A DNA stretch of 64,000 nucleotides from Paenibacillus tundrae. Its GTDB lineage: Bacteria; Bacillota; Bacilli; Paenibacillales; Paenibacillaceae. The notes under the pieces are model-generated. The model saw only the letters and a list, made by a program, of their open reading frames with translations, had not been told where the DNA came from and did no database searches. Each line of letters begins with the position of its first letter. Positions within the stretch are counted from its first letter, which is position 1. Where the stretch lies: assembly GCF_030812775.1 (NCBI RefSeq), contig NZ_JAUSTI010000004.1, positions 310,001 to 374,000 of the forward strand, written 5' to 3'. Of the stretch, positions 58,283-64,000 are shown piece by piece. Position numbers and translations under genes: made by a program.

Positions 58283-60004
58283 ATGCCGCTGCAAGAACAG
58301 ACAAGTCTATGGAGTAATACAACGGTCAAGATACTAGACGTGCATAGCGGTATTTTGCAAGTAGGCCGTGTTCTTAGTGAAACTGAACTAAAGTCGGATG
58401 TGTTGCTGCTGATGGGCAGTGGCGAAGGGGAGCTTTCAATGAATGGTGAGGTTTGCCACATTGGGGCTTCTTTTGCTGCTCATATAGTTAACGGAACATC
58501 CTATACCCTTACAGCTAGATCAGAGGACTTACAATATATCGTGATCATGTACCAGGTTACTTCTATGGAAGGAGCCTCTCTTGTTATGCCCTCGTATCGT
58601 AAACACCCGTTGAACACTTCATTTATACAGGATTCTGTCACTCAAACGGAATGGGTTCAGGTCGCGGAGAAAATTGTAGCAAAATGGAGTCGTGGTGAAG
58701 GGCTGGAACGATTTCACGCCAATGCATTGATGCAGGGCATGATCTACGAACTCATTATGGAGTATGAGAGCAGTCAGGGCGGAGCAAAGTCAGACATGGT
58801 GGATGCTGTCGCTACATATATATCGGGTCACTATCGGCAGAATCTGGAGCTGAAGGAGTTAGCGGCACTTGCTGGATGCAGTGTAAGACAGCTACAGCGA
58901 CGCTTCAAACAAGAGAAAGAACTCGGTCCGATGGAGTACGTCATTCAGTTACGGATGGAGAGTGCATCACGGATGCTGCGTCATACAGATGCTCCCATCG
59001 GCGAGATTGCAGACAGAATGGGTTATCGCGATATGTATTATTTCAGTCGAGCTTTTAAAAAATACTTTGGGGTTCCGCCGCAGCGGTATAGGCTTACATC
59101 TGCTTCAAGAGCGGATACTTACATGGCTGATTCCTTACTCAGGAATAACCTGGCTTCTTCATATGAGTCATCCGAAGGCACAGTTATATGCCATATGCGA
59201 GGGGAATATTGTGTTACTGAGCCACCACGGCGTATCGCAGTACTCGATGTTCAATATGCGGATCATTTGCTTGCGCTGGAGTTGTCACCAGCAGGTAGTG
59301 TAGGAACAGGAAGTTCGACGGTTAATTTTCCTCAATATATTAGAGCAGGACTGCAAAATACGGAGTTGCTCGGAACCTATGAGTACCCCGATCTGCCTGC
59401 TGTGGAACAATTGTCGCCTGATCTTATCATATGTACCGAGGTGCATGATCAACACTATGAGCGGTTAAGTCGTGTTGCTCCTGTGCTTATGTTCAAACGC
59501 AACGAAAGCTGGCAGACGATTCTAGGTCTGTTCGGGGAACTGACAGGTAAGCGAGCAGAGGCCAAACGTATTATTGCGGATTATCATCGACGAACGGCTT
59601 TGCTGTCAGAAGAGCTTGCGCCAGTATTGGCAGGCAAAAGTGTGGCACTCATTCGTCCGCTGGAATCTCTCGTTCGTGTACATTCTCCGTCTCATCGTAC
59701 GGGTGCTGTACTGTATCGTGATCTAGGCCTGCCTGCTCCGCTATTTGTCGCAGATACCTCCGACACGGCGTATCATATTTCGGTAGATCGACTACCCGTT
59801 GTACATGCCAGTCATTATTTCTTGCTGAGTAATGAACTCATGCAGAATGGCATATCCGCGACAGAGCAGCGTGTCTGGGGTATGCTGGATGAGGGTGAGC
59901 GACAACACATACACTCGGTCGATGCCGCAACCTGGATCGGCTGTTATGGACCGACAGGGATTAATGGGATCGTAGATCAGATTGCGCAGGCTTTTTTGGC
60001 TTAA
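58283..60004 (+). CDS. btr: Btr-like AraC regulator fused to a siderophore-binding domain
   Basis: A 573-residue regulator. An N-terminal cupin-like part, an AraC double helix-turn-helix (LELKELAALAGCSVRQLQRR and IGEIADRMGYRDMYYFSRAF, about residues 180-270), then a complete periplasmic-binding-type domain (RRIAVLDVQYADHLLALELS to the end). That domain parallels the neighbouring lipoprotein: VRVHSPSHRTGAVLYRDLGL versus VHGIEHRTGEILYKDLGL. As in Bacillus subtilis Btr, it probably senses the ferric siderophore in the cytoplasm and activates uptake genes. ATG 58283 lies 9 nt after AGGAG; ATG 58169, overlapping the previous stop, would add 38 Cys-rich residues. Confidence 0.8.
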   Translation: MPLQEQTSLWSNTTVKILDVHSGILQVGRVLSETELKSDVLLLMGSGEGELSMNGEVCHIGASFAAHIVNGTSYTLTARSEDLQYIVIMYQVTSMEGASLVMPSYRKHPLNTSFIQDSVTQTEWVQVAEKIVAKWSRGEGLERFHANALMQGMIYELIMEYESSQGGAKSDMVDAVATYISGHYRQNLELKELAALAGCSVRQLQRRFKQEKELGPMEYVIQLRMESASRMLRHTDAPIGEIADRMGYRDMYYFSRAFKKYFGVPPQRYRLTSASRADTYMADSLLRNNLASSYESSEGTVICHMRGEYCVTEPPRRIAVLDVQYADHLLALELSPAGSVGTGSSTVNFPQYIRAGLQNTELLGTYEYPDLPAVEQLSPDLIICTEVHDQHYERLSRVAPVLMFKRNESWQTILGLFGELTGKRAEAKRIIADYHRRTALLSEELAPVLAGKSVALIRPLESLVRVHSPSHRTGAVLYRDLGLPAPLFVADTSDTAYHISVDRLPVVHASHYFLLSNELMQNGISATEQRVWGMLDEGERQHIHSVDAATWIGCYGPTGINGIVDQIAQAFLA

Positions 60005-60021
60005 AATAAAGTAAAACAAAA

Positions 60022-60081
60022 AAACCGTCTTTTAGTAATGGAAGTGCGAGCAACCATATACCAAAGAGACGGTTTCTTTTT
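60022..60081. terminator. Terminator after the iron operon
   Basis: AAACCGTCT (60022-60030) pairs with AGACGGTTT (60067-60075), followed by CTTTTT; an A-tract on the other side allows function in both directions. Confidence 0.75.
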
Positions 60082-60158
60082 ACTTTTCTATACTTAAGTG
60101 GGGAATATGTTAAAATGATAGAAAGTTGAACTAATACAAATAACAGGAGGTATAACTC

Positions 60159-60416
60159 ATGAAATGGAAAGAAGTTAGAGAACTGTTCCCTGACCAATTT
60201 GTTCTGGTAAATATCATTCATTATCATGAGGAAGATAATAAAAAAATTGTTGATGAAGTTGCACCGATTCGTACGGTATCAGAACAAGATGTAAATAAGG
60301 AATTTTTTCAAGTAGAGCCTGGTCACTTTGTATATCATACTTCAAATCAAGACTTTGTGATTCATCTGCGTAAGGATCCATTAATGAGAGTGAGACGTAA
60401 TACGGATGAAAATTAA
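60159..60416 (+). CDS. Small protein, partner of the downstream protease gene
   Basis: An 85-residue protein (MKWKEVRELFPDQFVLVNII..) with strand-rich pattern. AGGAGG precedes ATG 60159, and the last codons overlap the ATG (60406) of the aspartyl-protease gene, so the two form a pair. I recall similar small proteins preceding retropepsin-like genes in Firmicutes but cannot name the family. Confidence 0.6.
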   Translation: MKWKEVRELFPDQFVLVNIIHYHEEDNKKIVDEVAPIRTVSEQDVNKEFFQVEPGHFVYHTSNQDFVIHLRKDPLMRVRRNTDEN

Positions 60417-60776
60417 CTATGATGGGCAGCTAATTACAATACCACTCACTGTTACATTTAGAGGAAGAACACTGAAAATAGATGATGTCATCATAGACAC
60501 GGGGTCTTCACATACGATCATTAGTCCTGATGTTTTAAGGAAATTGGTGTGACTTACGAAACAGGGGATTCAATTTTTGAAGCATACGGAATTGGAGGGA
60601 GCATTCCTTTCTATACCAAAATCATGGATAGGATTATCATAGGTTCGAACAGCATTGAGAGTATAGAGATAGATGTAGGCGTATTGCCTAAAGAACATAA
60701 AGGGCTTCTTGGATTGGATGTTTTGAAACAACAGAACTTTATTATTGATTTGAAGAGGTTAGAGTTACATAAGTGA
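60406..60776 (+). pseudogene. Retropepsin-like aspartyl protease, frameshifted
   Basis: The first frame gives MKINYDGQLITIPLTV and VIIDTGSSHTIISPDVL, with the DTGS active site of single-domain aspartic proteases; it ends at 60552. A shift near 60540 restores VTYETGDSIFEAYGIGGSIP and GLLGLDVLKQQNFIIDLKRL, the rest of the domain. Such proteases work as dimers in the cytoplasm. Confidence 0.7.
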
Positions 60777-60909
60777 ATAGTCAAAGGATTGGGAAGAGGT
60801 GATACCAAATTTTAATTAAAGATATTCATATCTTACACATGATTCAGTCAAATGAACTGATTAAAATAACCGAGATTAAAATATACAAAAAACGATTGCG
60901 AACAAAGTG

Positions 60910-61337
60910 ATGGCTGTAATTCCAGAGTACCATAGCCCTATTCGACATATGCTTAATGAAGTAAATGGACTACCGAACAGTCAATTTATAGACAGTTTTA
61001 AGAAAGCTCTGGATACTCCAGATGCATATGTAATTATGGAAGGTGATGATGGAGGACAAATCTATTTGTCTTGCCCTATGAAACTAGTAAAATGCAGTGA
61101 AGAGACATTACATATTCTATTAAAAGATTTAGATACCATTGCATGGGACTGTAATGAGGGAGAAGGCCAAGGACTATTTTACGAAAAACTCTTTCCTGGT
61201 GATGGGATCAGTGGAGGTATGGGGGAGGAGATGTTGAGGAAGGACTATGGATTAATGAAGAATTTATAGATTTACAATTATATGATGAAATTCATGAAGT
61301 CATATTAGGCAATAAAGAAAGAATAACCAAGCAATAA
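60910..61337 (+). pseudogene. Unknown protein, frameshifted near the C-terminus
   Basis: The frame MAVIPEYHSPIRHMLNEVNG.. AYVIMEGDDGGQIYLSCPMK runs to 61269 with a frame change near 61215; in the other frame GLWINEEFIDLQLYDEIHEV continues to 61337 and reads like the natural end. GTG 60907 just before is an alternative start. No family recognised. Confidence 0.5.
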
Positions 61338-61367
61338 AATGAATAAATCATAAGGCCCATCAACATC

Positions 61368-61398
61368 GGATAATAAAGTGTTCATGTGGATGGGCAAA
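61368..61398 (+). repeat. Possible attC-like remnant
   Basis: CATCGGATAATAAAGTGTTCATG (from 61365) resembles a left box, spacer and outer arm (compare CACCTAACACATTGTTCACG at 20198). Weak. Confidence 0.25.
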
Positions 61399-61445
61399 CT
61401 GTTGAAGTACTGCATACAGAGAAAAAGGAATATGTGAGGTGAGCT

Positions 61446-61820
61446 ATGGGCGTAAGAAAAAAATATAAACGTAAAATCGTTCGCTTCAATCGATTATTTT
61501 ACTGGTATGTTGAACCGGATATTGACGATGAAGGAATAATCAAATTAAATATCGTTTCTGAGGATAAGAAGTTAATCGTCACTTATGAAGTGGGACAACA
61601 CAATATTAAGAACAAGCCCCCATATATAGTCATCATCGGAGAAGAACTCGAAGGCTGGACAACAGAATATATAGGATATAGAAGAGTACTAACACCGCAA
61701 TGGAGCGATCAGATCATCACGCCAAAGTTGATAGGAGAAATTATTGATTGGTGCCTCTTGAAAGATAAAGAAATAAACATCGTTAATTGGAAAGATGAAC
61801 TACTCCGTCCTCTCTCTTGA
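61446..61820 (+). CDS. Small unknown protein
   Basis: A 124-residue protein with a basic N-terminus (GVRKKYKRKIVRFNRLFYWY) and the segment RVLTPQWSDQIITPKLIGEI in the C-terminal part. GTGAG precedes ATG 61446. Not recognised with certainty. Confidence 0.5.
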   Translation: MGVRKKYKRKIVRFNRLFYWYVEPDIDDEGIIKLNIVSEDKKLIVTYEVGQHNIKNKPPYIVIIGEELEGWTTEYIGYRRVLTPQWSDQIITPKLIGEIIDWCLLKDKEINIVNWKDELLRPLS

Positions 61821-62246
61821 ATGGAATACTGGGTGCGTACACTGATGCATGAGGGGAATCTGAAAGCATTCTCCAGGAAAGTTGTCTTTAATCCCGAATC
61901 TAAATTTGGGATGGTCGTCATGACAAACCAGTCTTTTGAGGAAATTTATTATTATGGACTTATAAAAGAAATTTTCGGTGATAACGTCAATTCTAATAGA
62001 GTTACTTCGGAGGAGGGAGGATTTTTTCAATCCGCACGACGGGCAGCATCTAGATTTACTAATTTATTTACGGCCCGTGATATCAGGAAATTCACAAAAG
62101 CTGAGTTAAGTAGTTCTTATAACGTTGTCGAGCATGATGGTGTTGTTGAGAAAATTTCTTTTACTCCTTACATTGATTACTTGCCTGTATCGAATTTAAA
62201 GGTGAACTTACTTAAGATATCTCTTATTCCGGTTGCGCTAGCATAA
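61821..62246 (+). pseudogene. Serine-hydrolase (beta-lactamase-like) C-terminal fragment
   Basis: HEGNLKAFSRKVVFNPESKF followed by GMVVMTNQSFEEIYYYGLIK matches the end of the beta-lactamase-fold serine hydrolases (the H-x-G motif region). The SxxK and YxN parts are absent, so this is a 5'-truncated remnant. It abuts the preceding stop codon, which suggests a deletion junction. Confidence 0.6.
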
Positions 62247-62689
62247 GGTAGTGTTGAATGAAACTAATCATGTTAGACTGCATTGGAAAGGATCGGAAAC
62301 TTGGAAATTTCATTCTACTGTTGATATTGTAACAAAATCTTAGTGAGTTTACTGATTTAAGAAAAAAGGATTTGTTAATCTTACAAAATAACTTAGTAAG
62401 TGCATTAGAAAACACGATTGAATGTTTTAATGAGAAAAGTCTAATAAAATTAAATAGTAAAGATGCTCTTAGAGGTGTTGTAGGCTCCCTGCAATTTTAC
62501 ATGACATTAAACAGCTAGAATTACCAAATAAGAAATAAATCAGTAACACAAGTATAGACCCTGCATAATTCTGATTCATTACGATGAAAAATCGCTTATC
62601 GTCCATTTTGTTTGGGATTTGTGAATGGGAAAAACGGTATCAGAAAACTTCGAAATACACATTCATTAGCAGCAAAGGGGAAGACACTT
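62247..62689 (+). other. Mostly non-coding stretch with a gene fragment
   Basis: Between 62333 and 62518 there is an open frame without a start (FTDLRKKDLLILQNNLVSAL.., GVVGSLQFYMTLNS) that reads like the C-terminus of a small helical protein. The rest shows nothing recognisable. Confidence 0.35.
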
Positions 62690-63628
62690 ATGAAAGATAT
62701 TATTGATCTGTTTAAAGAGACAAATAAGAAAGTATACGTCATTATTATTCTTATCTTTGCAGTTGTAAACGTCGAATTTTTAAGAAATATAAAAGAAAAC
62801 AAAAAGGCGATATTTGAGTCTCTCCAGATAATTATGCAAAACCTAATAAATATTTTGCCGGTATTTATCCTTGTTTTTTCTTGGTTATTTCTTTTAAGAG
62901 TGAGTAATAAAAAATCAAATGAAATAATAGCAGAGCGTTTTAATCAAGCTGAAGAGTATCAGATAAGAAATAAACGATTATTAGTAGAAATAAAAGATAA
63001 TATTGTTCCAAACTTAAATTCACCTCTTAATATTATGGAAATTATTGTTAAAAATAATCAAAATGAAAATATCAATTCTATCAAAGGAATAATATCATTT
63101 TACTATCAACAAGTTCGTATTAAGAAAATAGAAATAAATATACATAATCTTAAAAGCGGATATGGAGAAAGAGTATATTTTGATAAATTTGAAAGTCGTT
63201 GGAACCAATGTGATTTGTATATTGATGAAATTGTTTGTAATGAAACTATAGATAAACATGTATTGTTGAGTGGTGAATATAGAATATATACAAATTATGT
63301 TATTTTAAATCTGGAGAAGTTTTATGACTATACTCTTATGGGCTTTAAATTTAAGAGTAATTTAGTATGGTTGAAAGAAAAAATTAATCTCGTTTTTGAG
63401 AGTGTTTCTTATATATATAGAAAAAGATATTTCGATATAAAACATTCTATTACGAGAAGTATTTTGTCTCTTTTAATTCGTTCTGTCCTCTTTGTGTTAA
63501 TTTATGTTCTATTATTAGCTTTTATTATATTGATTGTTGCTGCGGTTGCAAATTCAATATATTGTTTTATGGATTTGTTGAAAATATGGGGGAACGTACT
63601 AATTAATAATTTGAATCAAAAACCATAA
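62690..63628 (+). CDS. Membrane protein, unknown
   Basis: A 312-residue protein with membrane segments near residues 15-32, 50-70 and a long C-terminal one (about 265-300, SLLIRSVLFVLIYVLLLAFI). The middle 180 residues are charged and probably cytoplasmic. AAAGGGG precedes ATG 62690. No family recognised. Very AT-rich, like the cassette genes. Confidence 0.55.
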   Translation: MKDIIDLFKETNKKVYVIIILIFAVVNVEFLRNIKENKKAIFESLQIIMQNLINILPVFILVFSWLFLLRVSNKKSNEIIAERFNQAEEYQIRNKRLLVEIKDNIVPNLNSPLNIMEIIVKNNQNENINSIKGIISFYYQQVRIKKIEINIHNLKSGYGERVYFDKFESRWNQCDLYIDEIVCNETIDKHVLLSGEYRIYTNYVILNLEKFYDYTLMGFKFKSNLVWLKEKINLVFESVSYIYRKRYFDIKHSITRSILSLLIRSVLFVLIYVLLLAFIILIVAAVANSIYCFMDLLKIWGNVLINNLNQKP

Positions 63629-63657
63629 TATGTAATGTTATTCATGCTTCTGGAAAC

Positions 63658-63712
63658 ATTCGATAACATCATAGTTACGCTTTGGGGTTGGAAGTCGTGG
63701 GTATAGTAACCT
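63658..63712 (+). repeat. Possible attC-like remnant
   Basis: ATTCGATAACATCATAGTTACG (63659-63680) aligns with the left half of a site (CCGATAAC-ATAATA-TTCACG). GAAGTCGTGGGTATAGTAAC (63691-63710) may be the decayed right side. Confidence 0.4.
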
Positions 63713-63748
63713 ATGCTAAATTCTTTAATATGAGAGGAAATAAACCAA

Positions 63749-64000
63749 GTGATAGAAAAATGGATTCACATCGAATGTATATTTATTAATAAATGGGGTT
63801 CTAAAATAATTAATGAGATCCACAAAGCTGTTAAAGAGGGTCGTATGGAACGACCTGATGACTTATTCTATGGCTATTCAATGTCAATTGCCATACGACT
63901 AGACTTGATAGGTCGTCTAGTGCAAAGATTAACAAAGCATTTTGTTGAAATTGAGAATTACTTAATAGATGTTAAAGAAGAGTATATATTCACGCAGAAA
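63749..64000 (+). CDS. Unknown protein, N-terminal part (runs off the window)
   Basis: GTG 63749, 14 nt after AGAGGAAA, opens a frame to the window end (84 codons): MIEKWIHIECIFINKWGSKI.., RPDDLFYGYSMSIAIRLDLI. Helical, no signal peptide. Unrecognised. Confidence 0.5.
   Translation, partial: MIEKWIHIECIFINKWGSKIINEIHKAVKEGRMERPDDLFYGYSMSIAIRLDLIGRLVQRLTKHFVEIENYLIDVKEEYIFTQK

Noticed and set aside
1..64000. Reverse transcriptase-based systems (retron, DGR) as the explanation for the repeats
   Set aside because: No reverse transcriptase motif (YADD or similar) was seen in any frame.

Overview
The window looks like a chromosomal segment of a low-to-moderate GC Gram-positive bacterium, most probably Paenibacillus. 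The pointers are strong Shine-Dalgarno sequences (GGAGG type), frequent TTG/GTG starts, lipoprotein signal peptides, an S-layer-homology lipoprotein, a two-transporter oligosaccharide locus with DUF5696, NHL and Yip1 proteins, and a Btr-like AraC/siderophore-binding regulator. Genus is an inference; there is no rRNA or housekeeping marker.

Region 1 (about 0.5-20.3 kb) is the striking part: an integron-like gene-cassette array. A tyrosine recombinase gene (716-1524, all catalytic residues present, but frameshifted twice and without the extra IntI domain) is followed in the same direction by about 20 small cassettes. Each holds one gene (occasionally two) and ends in a 96-166 nt attC-like site. 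The sites start with an AAC box, contain an outer stem (TTCACG/CGTGAA) carrying three hairpin arms, and end in AACGTT. The 8-nt box that opens a cassette (GTTNNNNN) is the reverse complement of the box that closes the same cassette (NNNNNAAC): 14 cassettes match 8/8, four match 7/8, and the one remaining testable cassette ends in a degraded site. The boxes differ freely between cassettes, as expected if circular cassettes were inserted at GTT. Cargo includes a peptidase E homologue, HEPN-type proteins, two near-identical Doc/antitoxin cassettes, a SEC-C protein, acetyltransferases, a P-loop protein, membrane proteins, an alditol oxidase of foreign composition and many unknowns.

Region 2 (20.3-40.4 kb) appears to be the eroded continuation of the array. 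It has the same kind of cargo (DinB, Nudix, HAD, GrpB, metallophosphoesterase, nucleotidyltransferase, DUF4259, DUF3885, SUKH/SMI1, GNAT, chloramphenicol-phosphotransferase-like), one intact attC-like site (27807-27905), many truncated sites and many broken genes. A structured repeat occurs both just before the recombinase (474-559) and just after the array (40646-40735), bracketing about 40 kb. A 160-bp MITE-like element lies beside the second copy.

Region 3 (41.4-56.1 kb) is a glycan-uptake operon, all on the + strand: solute-binding lipoprotein, giant binding protein, two permeases, NHL protein, Yip1 protein, DUF5696 protein, two more permeases and a cytoplasmic GH30 glycosidase. No transport ATPase is present, so a shared ATPase elsewhere is expected. 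A cre-like site lies upstream.

Region 4 (56.3-60.0 kb) is a Fur-box-preceded iron/siderophore operon: binding lipoprotein, FhuF-like reductase and an AraC regulator whose C-terminal half is a paralogue of the binding protein. A long hairpin lies next to the regulator's ribosome binding site.

Region 5 (60.1-64 kb) returns to AT-rich, partly broken orphan genes with possible attC remnants.
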